Of a DNA stretch of 64,000 nucleotides, positions 34,672-46,704 are shown piece by piece. The stretch is from Heterobilharzia americana (Eukaryota > Platyhelminthes > Trematoda > Strigeidida > Schistosomatidae). Below the pieces are notes generated by a model. It did no database searches. It was given only the letters and a program-made list of their open reading frames with translations, and was not told the origin of the DNA. Position 1 is the first letter of the stretch. Every line of letters begins with the position of its first letter. The stretch lies in NCBI GenBank assembly GCA_944470555.2, contig OX104132.1:16067755-16131754 (forward strand). Direction: 5' to 3'. The position numbers and the translations under genes were made by a program.

Positions 34672-37600
34672 ATGACCATTGGGGTTATGGAAGAACGTAA
34701 CCAAGACGCCACAATTTATGTTGGTGGACTGGATGAGAAAGTCAACGAATCAATCCTTTGGGAGCTTTTCCTTCAGGCAGGGCCAGTGGTTAATGTACAT
34801 ATGCCTAAGGATCGAATAAACATGCAGCACCAAGGGTAGGTTCTCACATATTCGTATGCCTGTAAACGCCAGTGATTCTAAAATTTAGCATCATATGAAT
34901 TTCTTTAATTGGGAAAGTATGCTTGAAATGTTTTAGCTAGTTCCATCACTTGTCTTGCAGGTATTGATACGGACATTTCTGTTGCAGCAGTAACCATTTG
35001 TTACTTTTCTCGCCAGAAATTTATTATGTTAACCTAGTTTTACACTGAATGGATTCGTTGTTTGAGAGCTTTTAAATGACAGTGCATAAGTTCTGGCTCG
35101 CTATGTACTGATTATTTATTTTGGTGGTCCTCTAGTAGTTTGGCTGGGTCCGTTAGACTCGATTTTATACGACGCCGCATATTATTATCCAATGCCTACG
35201 GAGGGATCTAACGGCAATCTCATTAAAAGGGGTTTTAAGTAATTATAACACTGTCGAAAGCTGTGTATTCGATTACTCGTAGGGGTGTCGGCCTACGGTT
35301 AGGTAAGTTGTGTACGCTGAGTGGTGTCCGTTTGCGACGTCTCTCCATTCTTAATTTAACTACAGACGAACTTGCAGAGATCTCTTCATCTTCTGACTAC
35401 ATGGATTGGCCTTGTCACAGCAGACTACGTAGTAGGTCTAGAAAACGTGGAATATAATTCTTTCAGGTGATGGTGATGAGGTATACAGTCTTGTGGACAC
35501 CTTACGTGGCAATATGAGAATGAATGCGATATTTCGTATCACCCAAATGGAGATTGTTACCCGAAGATTTGTTTCAAGTGGCGCCTTGTTTAATAGAAGG
35601 GAGTAAAACAACTAAGCGTGTTAACCACCTCAATTATTTAGGAAGCTGGATTAGCCATAGTGGGTTAGTTACTGATGAAATCTAGGCACAGATGCAATAG
35701 GTCTGACTGACTTTCGCCAACTTGCTACCGTAGAGATATCTAATTATCTACTTAGAACCAAGCGCACCAAACGTCAGTGGAATCTGTCTTATTGTTTAGC
35801 TGTAAAACATGGTCATTAAAGATAGAAAGGAAAAGGCATCAGTTGTACGACCACCTTTCCCTTCGTGGCATAGGCTGTGTGTTTTGGAATCACCACTATA
35901 TAAACGTAAAATTTAAGCTTAATCTTAAAAGAGGTAGGTTAGTTGATAAATTCGACCCAGATAGACGGGACGTGGTACGCATCTCTGATCACCATCTACC
36001 TCACTGCACAATGTTATCTGAAGTGAACTCAGGCCGGAAAAAGGTGTAGGGCGGTCAGAAGTCTCTGATTTTCGATCTTACCCATATAGAAGAATGTTGG
36101 CTCATCGCTTGGGGTTCCGTGTATCAACCGAAATCGGTGGTTGGAAACTAAGTAACGTAAAATAGATCTCATTGTCGCCGATGCATACACATATCTCCTA
36201 CGTAACTATACCATATTTCTTTCTATGCTTTAGCTCTCCTTTCCCTCTTTCATAACTTCTGATTGTTTTCTTCCTTGTTTCTCTTCCATAGTGCCATCTA
36301 CTTAGGTTTGCTGATATGGAGTGTGGCAACTTTAGTCATTACGCGGTATTGCCAGATTCCGTATTGATATTAACTGACATATAAATTATCATTCTCAGCA
36401 ATACTAATATTATGTTGATTGTCAATATAACAATGACATCTTGTGGCTTATTCCAGTGCTGAGGTTTTGTTTGCAGTTTATCTTTTATTTATGTAAAATG
36501 TCAGCGGAGCACCTTTAGAATCGATAAGTCAGCCATTCGAGTTGTAGTCCGATGTCGTGCTGATCAAAGAGATTTTATATCGCTGTTAACATCCACTTCT
36601 TGCTAGTTACTGAGGTTATGCTCAGAACTAAATTTATTGGTTTCAATTAAATCGTGACCCACTATAGAGTCCAGGTTTACCCACTTCCGCGTTTTTAATT
36701 GGCAAATGTCTTGACCATTGTTTATGTACGTAGATGGGTTTTGGGTTGATAGACCTGTTTATTATAATAAGGTAATGAATCGAACTTTAGGCGGCCAGCC
36801 TTGTTGACTTTTGCCAACTAGTACAGCTTGTCTGTGAATACTTTTTTCCAGACGCTACCAGCGATTCTGTTACTTTCCTCTGAGGAGTTTTACTTGTATA
36901 GTGTTATGTTAACCTGTCAGTTGCCAGGAGCTGTACATAACAATTGACAACAACCATCAGTTTTTCAAGATTCGCATATTTATTGTGAATGTACAATAGT
37001 TTTTGTGAGTCTTGGTTAGATTTTGTGTCGAAAAAGGGAGTACTTATGTATATTAGTTCTTGATTGTGCTAACTTGTATTGTTCATTTTATTTTTCGGTA
37101 ATTGATAGTATTTTTCTAAATTCAACTTAGCCCAGAGTTTTGAATATTGTAGCGTTTGTATTTCCATTCGGTTTCATCTTTACCTCTCAAGCCACGAAAG
37201 TTACAACCAGCAGGTCTCTTGGAGTGCTAATTTTGGGGAATAAGTATTGTAGTCAGTAGCATAGCTCGCATTACTAGCCTATAAAATATTCTCACGGTTC
37301 ATTTATATTATTTACATCCTTTTTTCTCTATTTAGCTATGGATTTGTAGAGTTCATGACGGAAGAAGATGCCGACTACGCTATGCGTATAATGAATATGA
37401 TCAAATTGTATGGGAAGCCTATCCGTGTGAATAAAGCTTCGGCAAATCAGAAAAATCTTGACATAGGTGCCAACATCTTCATTGGTAATTTAGACCCTGA
37501 GGTGGATGAAAAGCTGTTATATGATACATTCAGTGCATTCGGTGTCATACTTCAAACACCTAAAATTATGCGTGATCCTGAAACAGGGAATTCTAAAGGC

Positions 37601-39823
37601 TATGCGTTTATTAATTTTGCCAGTTTCGAGGCTAGTGATGCAGCGATTGAAGCGATGAACGGACAGTACCTATGTAATCGAGCTATCACTATATCATACG
37701 CGTTTAAGAAAGATAGTAAAGGTGAACGTCATGGTTCAGCTGCGGAACGTTTGTTAGCTGCACAAAGTCCCCTTTCTCAAGTAAGTGGAAGTATCAGGTA
37801 CTGGGTTTTAATGATTCTTTGTTTGCGTGACGTCATATTCATATTTGATGATAAGCTTAAGAAATTTTCTGAATTGCGCTCAAATGGTTTTTCCTTATTT
37901 TGTTTGTAAGTAGTTGGTTAGTGGTGGCGAAAACAAGGGAGACAGCTAAGAAGAACGGGTTATATTTGATTGGGTCTGGAATACTAGTGGAAGCTTGTGG
38001 GTGGTTGACACTTGCCGACTGCCCACACAGTGGAAGGCAATTTCTTCTTAGGGTACTTGAAAGATAAAAGGATTTGTGTGACGACAGAGACCATGGGACA
38101 TCTGGTTGAGGCCAGTAAAGCACGGTCATTTCTAGAAGTTTTGGAATTAACTTTGCGTTGAATCTTGCTAGGTCGCGTGGGGGGAGGGGGTGTAGACCAT
38201 CTTGCTGGGCTCCCTCAGATGATAGAAATCAGTGGTTGAAGATCAGTCACAACAGCTCAGATGTACTCGCTGTGTGGCGTCTTCTAAAGCTTGAATATCT
38301 GCGCTAACTCTTATCTTCAAATTATTTGTTTTATCACACAATTTTATCTACTTTGATATCTTTCTTTTTCTATGCATCAGCTCTTTGTATACTACCGTGA
38401 AGTGTGGCAGTTTGAATCGATGCACTTGTGTGCGAGGATCAACGTTGTGAGAGATGAGATGGATGAATCCCCCCTGTAAAGCCTTTACCGCCGGCATCGG
38501 AATACCGCAGAGCAATATGCTATTTTCGTGTTTAGTTTTTTCTAACTGATTGTAACGGGGAAGGCAGCATCAGCATGACAATACTGTACACCTACGGGAA
38601 ATACCTTACTGCTGTCGTGCCGCGTTCACTTAGTAGTACGATATAACCGTCGGACTTCCTTCTTAGCGTCCCAATTCACTCAGTAACGGTAACTGCTTTT
38701 TGTCTAACCACTATCCAACAGACCTTTCTAGTATGATAGAACCTCGAAGAAACAAGCTTTGAGTAATTGTGATGTGAAAGTCTGACCACCACATACAGAT
38801 AGCAGCTACCAACGAGGCTATTTCGAAAATCACCTTAGCTACTTTTTCTCAGCACTATTTTTCACTGTATTGGCTATTGTGTTGCAGCAGCAATTTATGG
38901 TTAGTAAGTGGTATTTGCCTACTGGTTGGTTGAATAATTGACTTAAGCAGCACAAAATCTGGCGCAGTATGCAATATATGTATCGCTGCAACTTAAAATA
39001 GCCCAGTGACTCCTCAAGATACTCACATTGAGCCTTCCCTTCTTTTCCCCTCAAAATTCAATCAGTGTTCAATTAAATGTCAATATTTTTCATTCCTAGA
39101 ATACATGAATTTGTAGGCCAGTAGCTTAAGTTGACCCAAAGGAGACATTGAAATTGATGCTATAAACACATGAACATTATCTTCGGTAATTGGAAGCGAG
39201 CATTCCAGTGACGTATACTTCTTAGTACTCAGTTTGACTAACGACTCTAATTGGTGTACTGGTAACTGTAGCTAGTAGAAGCTTGAGTTCAATGTTCATT
39301 TTCATAATCGGTTTTGCATAACTTCGTAACACTAAAGTCTATTTTTATATTTTCATTTTAGGCTGAACGTCCGCATCAGCTGTTTGCAGATGCCCCACCA
39401 CCTCCACCCCCACCACCTCCACCAACCTTGCTTGCAGGAAATATGGCTCACTCAGTCCCAACTATGTCGCCGATTACAATACCTGCAGCATCTCTGGTCA
39501 TGCCACCACCACCACCACCCATTCAGACGGCTTTAATGGGATTCGGTCAGTCTGTTGTACCCGGTTCAATGCCACCACCACCTCCTCCTCCGCCTCCACC
39601 AATCTTACCTGTGCTTGTTGCTCCTGCCGCCCCAACATCTTTTCCACCTCCTCCACCTCCACCTTCACCGTCAGCTGGTTTCCCTGCGCCACCACCACCT
39701 CCTAGATTTCAGGGATTCCCACCACAAGCTCCCGTGCCAGAACAGCCATGGCAGTCTGCAGGATCTGCTGGCCTTCCACCATCGTCTAGTGCTCCTGCTC
39801 CTACACCTACACCAGCTGCTTAA
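34672..39823 (+). CDS. SF3B4: Splicing factor 3B subunit 4 (SF3b49/SAP49), three exons
   Basis: SF3B4 is a subunit of the SF3b complex of U2 snRNP. It binds pre-mRNA upstream of the branch point and contacts SF3B2. Exons: 34672-34835, 37336-37780 and 39362-39823, joining to 356 codons in one frame. Donors are gtaggt and gtaagt; acceptors are tttag and ttttag. RRM1 covers about residues 15-90 (RNP2 IYVGGL, RNP1 GYGFVEF split by intron 1). RRM2 covers about 100-180 (RNP2 IFIGNL, RNP1 KGYAFINF). Exon 3 encodes a Pro-rich tail with runs of up to ten prolines. The start was chosen because ERNQDAT follows at the same distance as in vertebrate SF3B4. The RRM region is extremely conserved; the tail is shorter than the roughly 220 residues in human. 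Both introns carry retroelement debris. A possible poly(A) hexamer AATATA lies near 39852. Confidence 0.97.
35460..36390 (+). mobile_element. SR2-like RT 3' fragment inside SF3B4 intron 1
   Basis: Broken frames follow the SR2-like RT C-terminus on the sense strand of the host gene. They include a [21 protein letters not shown] block near 35620-35685, a LTFANL block near 35710, and a 3' UTR with gtgtggcaac near 36325. There are many stops. The rest of the 2.5-kb intron shows nothing I recognise. Confidence 0.7.
37925..38770 (-). mobile_element. SR2-like 5' leader, inverted, in SF3B4 intron 2
   Basis: The reverse complement of 37925-38150 matches about 4215-4410 (for example the blocks around cccatgggctctgtcgtcac and tcttagctgtctcc). 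The reverse complement of 38470-38770 matches about 3860-4170. The two parts are in the right order for one - strand copy, interrupted at 38160-38465 by a + strand fragment of the same family. Confidence 0.75.
38160..38465 (+). mobile_element. SR2-like 3' fragment nested in the inverted leader (SF3B4 intron 2)
   Basis: It matches the 3' end at about 8280-8490: the gtctt.taaagcttgaatat block, gcgctaactcttatcttcaaatt, ctctttgtatactac and tgaagtgtggcag. It lies inside an inverted copy of the same family's leader, so it probably inserted later or was captured at a break. Confidence 0.75.
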
Positions 39824-39849
39824 GAACAGTGTTACTTGATATTTGTTTA

Positions 39850-40169
39850 AAAATATATCAAATGCAATTTTTCACAAATATTTTATTGTTTTGCTATACT
39901 GAGGACTCAAGAAGGGTCTCTGTCATAAACAATTAACGTTATAGGATGGTTACGCTACTAATTAAGTCAAAATGTCAGTCAGCATATTTGACAAAGATAT
40001 TAGTTATATGAACATGGCAATGACTAGTGGGCTTTTTAGCTCGATCATTTAGACATTTGACTGAACCCGCCTTAACTGACATTAAATGAGATTATAATGC
40101 CTAGCTGTTGATACGTTTTCGTCTAGCTTGTAGGTAGGTACATTGTTGCAGGGGGTACGTATAGCAGTG
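39850..40169. other. SF3B4 downstream region
   Basis: AT-rich, with no gene or repeat that I recognise. It includes the presumed SF3B4 3' UTR. Confidence 0.4.
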
Positions 40170-40620
40170 TATGTTTAGTGTTGACCACGAGAATCTGAAG
40201 GAGGAAGAGAAAGCAAGCCGGTAACTCAGCAAGTACAAGATGACCTGAAGTCTAGATATGCGTTAGAATGTGTCGGTTTCCTGTGGACGGTAGTATCCAT
40301 ACCACAATCTTTCTTTCGTTTTATTCTGCAATCCAACATAGATAACTCTCCTTGTTCATTTTCTACCTCCTAAGTGAATTGGACTGTGTTCACTACTGAG
40401 TTTATATGTGTGAGGAAACTATCGATGTGTTCCGATTCCAACTGAGTAAATGTGTTATCCACATATCGCCACCATATCTTAGGTGTAAGATAATACGTTC
40501 GTAAAGCCATGTCTTCCCAGCTATCTATGAATATATGGCCTACGATTAGGGATATTGGTCATCTGATTGTTACTCCTGTTTGTGTATATATTTCTTCCTG
40601 AAACATGTATACCAGAGATA
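40170..40620 (-). mobile_element. Penelope-like element, RT fragment
   Basis: On the - strand the sequence reads KIWWRYVDNTFTQLESEHID near 40470-40410 and then LSMLDCRIKRK and HRKPTHSNAYLDF. This follows the Penelope RT pattern P-K-x-W-x-R-Y-VDD-TF...LDxxIxR...YRKPTHTxxYLxF. The catalytic box has Asn in place of the second Asp, and stops occur, so it is dead. It differs in sequence from the Penelope copies at 55040 and 59880, so three lineages or ages are represented. Confidence 0.75.
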
Positions 40621-40716
40621 TAGAAAACTTTACTATCAATAAAAACAAAGAATATCAAGTGATAGGACTATAACAATCAAATGTCGAAGGCAGTGTGATT
40701 CACTTGGTATGATTCT

Positions 40717-40757
40717 GAGCAATAATTTATGCTCAAAACGTCATCAAGTAAATAATA
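40717..40757 (-). repeat. Short hairpin-containing dispersed repeat, copy 2
   Basis: Contains gagcaataatttatgctc followed by aaaacgtcatcaagtaaataat; same block as 10998 and 41734. It lies just upstream, in - strand sense, of the Penelope-like RT fragment. Confidence 0.6.
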
Positions 40758-41190
40758 GTATATCACTGTTATCAATCAAATTGACAAATCTAATTCAGGC
40801 ATATAAGTTATCCATTGGAATTCATCATGAATAGTAAAATATTCGAAAAGATTTTGTAATTGAGCATTTTCAGTTTCATGAATCATCAGTTGTGGACTCA
40901 AAAAGGATAGACATTACTTAGCGTTATATCGACTTGGAATAGAAAATCAGATATTATATGCTGACTTCTTAAGGGTAGATATTAGAGTTCAAATTTCAAT
41001 AAAGTCATTCTTCTTCAGTGATTTTCTCAAAATGCGGATTTGTATTATCTTGTAGACTTGTCTTTTGTCTATAGAATTCATGGAAGCTTTTCGGTACACC
41101 ATTTGATGAACTCAAATAAATTTATTCTTCGTACTGTGTGTTATTACAATGTGCGATGAGCTGGATGCTAAATATCAATGGTAGATTGAG

Positions 41191-41350
41191 TCTAGCAGTG
41201 GAATCTGGCACGCGCATTTCGTCCTGTTTGGGACTCATCAGCTGAATGCACCTGCCTCCCAATAAGTGATGTTCCCACTAAGACTGAAGTCCAGGAGTGA
41301 TTGCTTCAGACTCCACAGCGTTATTCACTATGCCACTGAGTCATGATAGC
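41191..41350 (-). mobile_element. Smalpha-like SINE with near-complete hammerhead motif
   Basis: Read on the - strand, a tRNA-like head (box A-like CAGTGGCATAGTGAATA near 41330, box B-like near 41285) is followed by a hammerhead segment. It has core CTGATGAG at 41241-41234, stem II GTCC/GGAC with loop CAAACA, then GAAA and the short palindromic stem III of this family. The cleavage triplet, GTC in active schistosome ribozymes, reads GTG here. Because N-U-H is required, this copy should not self-cleave. It is otherwise the best-preserved Smalpha hammerhead in the window. Confidence 0.8.
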
Positions 41351-41404
41351 CAGTCCTTGTAAGACGTGTGTAGTATAGTGTTTATTGCTATAGCTTGTAC
41401 AACT

Positions 41405-41480
41405 CCATCGTTGTGGAGTTGCGGCTCAGAGGTTTGTGTAGGTGACTGCCGACTACTGGATCACGGGTTCGAACCCCGCT
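41405..41480 (+). repeat. tRNA-like SINE head with intact box B
   Basis: Contains GCGGCTCAGAGGTT (box A-like) and GGTTCGAACCC (perfect box B) about 45 bp apart, with short AGTTG/CAACT ends. The full tRNA cloverleaf does not form, so I read this as a SINE promoter region and not as a tRNA gene. No hammerhead follows on this strand that I can identify. Confidence 0.6.
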
Positions 41481-41733
41481 CCAACTACTGAGGTTTGGTC
41501 AGCTAGGTAGTCTCACTAACCTTCACACAATAAGCATGAGTTATTGCCTGCAGCAAGGGTGGCTGGGGTCATTTCGTTCGTCATCTCCATCGTTGATTAC
41601 ACCAACAAGTTTATTCAGCAGAAAAAGTCATCATCATATGTTTAGACTTTTCAGCTGTGTATCTGATGTCTCACGGGTAAATAACAGTCAAACAAAATAT
41701 AATTTCATATTAGATTCGCACTGATGTGTTTAT

Positions 41734-41770
41734 GAGCAATAATTTATGCTCAAAACGTCATAAAGTAAAT
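41734..41770 (-). repeat. Short hairpin-containing dispersed repeat, copy 3
   Basis: Same gagcaataatttatgctc block as 40717, with cgtcataaag in place of cgtcatcaag. Confidence 0.6.
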
Positions 41771-41819
41771 ACTACCGTATCACTGTGCAATACATCAAAT
41801 AAAAACATCTAATATGGAA

Positions 41820-44009
41820 TTACATTCTACCACTGTGCCCAAGTTTAACACTTATATGCTTTTGACTGTTGGTCCGAGCCGTGTAGAGAAAATTAGACTT
41901 CACTGACGTTCACACAAGACTTTTCTCATTAACTTCTTCAGTTGTATAATATTACTGACAAACTGATAAGCGGAATCTCAATATTGTTGACGCATAATTT
42001 CTGACGAATAAGTTATTAAAAAGAATATTCTTTGCTCACTCGAATGTCTGGTTGAGTTGTAGAATCTAGACAATATGGTTCAGAAATCAATGTTAGTGGC
42101 GCAGATGTATCCACAGATTATATTCTTCTACTGAATTTCAGTATGCTTTTATTCCACCTTACTCTGTTTTAATAACTTTCTTCTGAGTACATTGTCAGTT
42201 AGTGTTTTGATATGAGGGGTGGAAACGTAGACGGCTGTGTAGTAATACCAAGTCCTATGTTGTTATTTGTCTATCTGTTCGTGTAGATAGTCTTCCCTGG
42301 TTACATTTACGTTTCTGGACAATATATTCATCTATTTACACCACACTATCTATTCCACGAAACTTCATATCCAGCCTGCAAATTATTTCATAGCAGAACT
42401 GAAGAGACTTCACTAACATCTGTCACAGCTTTAGCTGATATTACACGTGTTCTAGAAACCTAGTATAGTGATAAAATCATTATTTGTTGGAAAGTCACAT
42501 GAGATACTTTGAGAAACAACCGTGTTCTGAGTGATTTCTTTTTGCAATAGCTGAGACATCGAAAGATGGAAATATCTTTTTATTCCTTTTTAGGTATACA
42601 AACTTTTAAAACATCATACTGATAATGCAAACTTCTTGAAAGCAATCCAACTCTCTGAAAATAGACGACAACGCATTTTTCATCATAATTTATCAACAGT
42701 ATCAAGAGCATGATAAACTGACGTGAATGAATGACCTTGGTGCACTGCATCTGCAATAGGACTAGTCACTGCGAAAGATCCGTGTCACTAAAGTTTAGTT
42801 CAACTATCTTATCATTCAATTACTTCCACCAACCTACCTTTACTGTATGATAAACCCTTAAAAGTAATCTTTACTATTTTCAACACACCTTAAACCCCCA
42901 TTGTGTGAAAGATTTTGAATTATCACTGTGCCTTGTCTTGATGCCTTCTCTTTCGCTCTATTTCTACTGAAGTTGATGTCATATATTGTGACAGTTGGTG
43001 GCAGGATAAACGAAACACGTTTCTGATACACTTGGAAAATCTAGGTATACAACTGAGTTGTCTTTTTTGACTAGAGCTTGACAATCCTAGCTAAAATTTT
43101 TCATCATGAATATTATCAGCAATTCTGTAAAGAAATGGATAACTAAACAGAGATGGGAATTTCTATTGTATTGAATTAAAAGGTTATTTCTCCAACCAGC
43201 CAATTAGTCTTGTAATGAGGTTAGTTCGTGAACTGAGTCCCATGTTACTGGTATTTTGTTTATACTACAGGTAACTGTGTCCAAAATAAAGTCTGATGTA
43301 ATTTTCCCTGTATATTGACCTGCTTATCGTTATAATTTACCTGTTGCTACAGGGATTTTCAAGTACTTAGACAGACACATCTAGCGTAACTGTGTGTTAG
43401 TGTTGTCACATTAGCACAATTTGATTGGAAGCCAGTAAGAAGGAGGGTAGCAATGGTAATGTCACCATTAGGAAGTTATAAGATGATGATAAAAAACAGA
43501 CAGTAAGATTCCTCAGGGATAAGTGTAAGCATATATAACTGATTTTGAGCCATATAGGTTAAAGCTTCCAACTATCAACTACACTTGTCATGCTAATCTC
43601 AATGAGGAAGTTCACAGGGTTTTAACAAAACGTCAAAAATTCATTAACTTGTATGAAGTTTTTACTGAACCACCATGTTGCATCTATCTGCGCTTAAATT
43701 TTCGACTCTGAGGTGATCACTTATATGTCTTACTCTCACACAGTAACTGAATGTAGATACTGAATGTAGATACGTACTCCTAAAAATCTTACAAAGATAA
43801 TTCCAATATTGAGGAAACTCGAAGCACTCAGTAGACTACATTGGTTGGTTATTGGAAAGAAACCAACTTCATGTAGTCAAGTCCTGAGCGCTGACCGAAT
43901 TCTATCGATCACTTTGTAGTGTTGCGTGGGGTTATAAGCCTCATTAAAACGATGCACTGAGACATATGTTACTTGTATGGAGGCAATCAGAAGGACCTAT
44001 GCCAGTCAA
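41820..44009. other. 2.2-kb stretch with no recognisable feature
   Basis: AT-rich. I see no open frame above about 60 codons, no RNA gene and no repeat that I can name. Confidence 0.4.
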
Positions 44010-44150
44010 CCGTGTCCCGAGTAGATCAGTGGTAACACTGGGTAACGTGAGTTTTAGTCTCAGATGGGATATTAACTTCGTCGGGTTTGCAGATACACCT
44101 TGTTGATGAGTGCCAACAAGCAGAAAACCTAGGTCTAGGACTTCCTTCTG
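44010..44150 (+). mobile_element. SINE with variant hammerhead-like motif
   Basis: A tRNA-like head (gtagatcagtggtaacac, box A-like; agttttagtctc, box B-like) is followed at 44101-44135 by TTGATGAG, TGC/GCA stem II with loop CAACAA, GAAA, and the palindrome ACCTAGGT ending in C. The layout is that of Smalpha, but the stem II sequence is different, one extra A precedes stem III and the first core base is T instead of C. It pairs with a - strand copy at 44330-44470 that has the same type of stem II. Confidence 0.5.
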
Positions 44151-44329
44151 ATCATCTCCATCAGAATAACTCAGTAAATTAAACAAAATGCCCACCGGTG
44201 AGTAGCTGATTTAGCAGTCTAGTCCTCCGACCAGCACCGATCGGAGTTTATCGACCAGCTTTCCAGTTTGGTTAGTAAGCTAAATGAGGAGACACTGTGG
44301 TGTTAGATGTAGATACTCAGTCAGTTGGG

Positions 44330-44470
44330 AGTCGTGGATCTAACTTTCGTGCTTGTCGGCACTTATCAGTGAAATGTATCTGAAACCATGAGGAAACTGG
44401 TGTTTCTCTAGTTATCCAAATCTATCTGACACGGTGTTGAGACTAGAGACTTTGCCACTAAGCTGCTCAA
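44330..44470 (-). mobile_element. SINE with variant hammerhead-like motif, opposite strand
   Basis: On the - strand CACTGATAAGTGCCGACAAG is followed by CACGAAAG. Stem II is GTGC/GCAC with loop CGACAA, GAAA is intact, and the core reads CTGATAA where CTGATGA is needed. A tRNA-like head precedes it near 44465-44400. It resembles 44095-44142 and not the CAAATA-loop copies, which suggests a separate subfamily. Confidence 0.5.
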
Positions 44471-45635
44471 GATATGACTGACTAGTTTATGTCCACAAAT
44501 TGTTGACCAATGGCTAGCCAATGTAGCTGTCTAATCCTTAGTACTTAGCAACGATCGAAGTCTATCGATCAAGTTTGAAATTTGGCCTCTACGGAAAGTG
44601 AAGCAGTACTACGGTGGACTATCTTTGGGTGTTAGATATTGTTAAGTGTTGCTCAGAAACAACTGCCACTTATCCTTCGGGATTTAGCCTTTTTGTCTGT
44701 AGATGTTTCAGTATGTGACCAGTTGACTTTAGCACCATCGAAGTTGTGTGAATATTGAAGGGAAGTTCCTAAGAACCTTCTGAACCACTTAGTAGCCATT
44801 AGAAGCTTACTTTTTTCACCTGTATACGATCGATCTTCTTGAATTCGTTAAAAGAAAGCATATCCATTTTTCGATGAATATTTCAATCCAATGGATTGTG
44901 GTTTATCAATAGTTCAGTGCATATTTCTTCACAGACTGTATTCACTATTATCATTCTAAGTGGTTTCAAGTGGACAACGATAGATCCACCATTCGAAAAG
45001 GTTACAACCTAGTTTTGAATCACCTCTTATTGATTGACAACATTGCAAACAGGGCAACGTGACATTGAAAAGACTCAATAGTGGATAAAGATATGCCGTA
45101 CATTCCTACAGTAGCACAATAGCATTGTGGTTACTTCGCCTGACACATGCATTCAAGTCTTCATAGAGAAGTAAGTTCCCTTGGGAATGCAGATATGTAC
45201 AGTAGAAAGTTTCCAGCATGTATGAACCTAGCACAAGAAATTAAAAATCCTAGTTCAAAACAGAAATAATCTGTCTACAATTTTATACTACTTATATTAA
45301 ATATGAGTATACCTACGGAATAGTCTAAAATTATTAGTGAAATGAGAATTTCTTTATGATTCAATACAGAAAACAAGTTTATTAAATTGCCTATAGTTTG
45401 GATACATCAAGTCAATCCATATCGGTTTCATGGATCAAGTAAGAAGACAGGTGAATACCATAATATTTTCAGCAAGAAATCTGAAAGGAATTCGTAATTA
45501 GTGTTACTGCTTGTATTGCACCGTCGTTGATTGGACCGAATTGATCAGTCTCTGTTGGCATGTGGGCTCCTCTGCGGATGCCTCAATATTACTTGTGTTT
45601 CAATTATGTATAGTAATGATGCGTAGTGGGTAGCA
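44471..45635. other. Unannotated stretch
   Basis: No gene or RNA is recognised. Faint tRNA-like blocks near 44600-44700 may be older SINE debris. Confidence 0.35.
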
Positions 45636-45813
45636 GTAGAATCCAGGATGTTCATTTCGTCCTATTTGGGACTCGTTAGCTGGATGCATCTGCCCCCAGT
45701 GAATAGTGTTGTTCCCACCGGGACTCGGACTCAGGAGCGATCGCTTCAAACGCGAGAGCGTTCCCGGTGGGAACAACATCACTAACTGGGGGCAGATGCA
45801 TCCAGCTAACGAG
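45636..45813 (-). mobile_element. Smalpha-like SINE with head-to-head partial copy (hairpin)
   Basis: The - strand SINE has stem II GTCC/GGAC with loop CAAATA and GAAA intact, but its core reads CTAACGA in place of CTGATGA, which loses the essential G5. Its head and the start of the ribozyme are repeated in inverted orientation immediately next to it. Arms 45672-45723 and 45762-45813 (52 bp each, a few mismatches) are separated by 38 bp, making a strong potential hairpin. Confidence 0.75.
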
Positions 45814-46704
45814 ATTCGTAATTGTCTTTATACAAATCATTCAATGAAGTTGAAGTCAACATTTTGAATTCTGTTGACATTCCTTTAATAGTATTTCATA
45901 TATTGGAGAAGTAGGGTGTGTAGAGTGGAATTCAATGAATGGTGGATTAACTATATAACATTTCTTTAAATACATCCATCTATTTTACTAAAAGATTGAC
46001 TCAAGAAAACTTTTCAGTTGGATAGTGAAACAACCACCTTTTATGCTTTGTTTGGGATTTTTTCCAGTGAGATAAACGTTTAAATTCTTGGATGAATTTT
46101 CGAAGAAAATTAGTTATTTGAAAGGAAGGGTAAAAAATGATGCACGCTTGAGTATAGAAACTGCGGAGACTATTAATATGGTGTTCTTTTCGTGCATCTG
46201 ACTCCCCTACTGTTTGTGTTTTTAAAACATTTTTCCACGTATTCGTAGTACTTCCAAAGTCACTGACCCACCAGTCTCAAACTGCATTAAAAAAAACCAC
46301 CAGGTGAACCTAATCGAAATTTTATTCGCATTCTGGTTGCGTATGCCTGTTCCAAGAAAATATGCTTCATTTTCGATTTCATCAACCTTGAGCGGCTGAG
46401 CAGATATCGGGTGTTGTTGTCTAAGGCTACTTTTAGGAGGTGCTTCATAAGAACGAAAGACAATGAATTTTATTCAACAAAGTCTCTGCCTACACCACAT
46501 ATCTTCATTAATTTCCTACTTGTTCTGTCCACCCTATGGGATGATGTCCTTTCATTCCTTTTTATAGAGTAAGTTTTATACTACTTATCTTATGTCCCAG
46601 CCTTCATTGGTCATTCTTTTGAATCGTAACTTGCTCGCCACTTAACGACCCCAGATGTTAGTATCTTTCACAGTTTATGTTGTTCTTCGTTGATAGGTAA
46701 TGGC

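Noticed and set aside
39498..39698. Antisense frame over the SF3B4 proline-rich exon
   Set aside because: It results from CCN-repeat coding on the opposite strand, and SF3B4 explains the sequence.
41405..41480. Candidate tRNA gene
   Set aside because: Box A and box B are present, but the anticodon and D arms do not fold and the acceptor stem is incomplete. Read as a SINE head.
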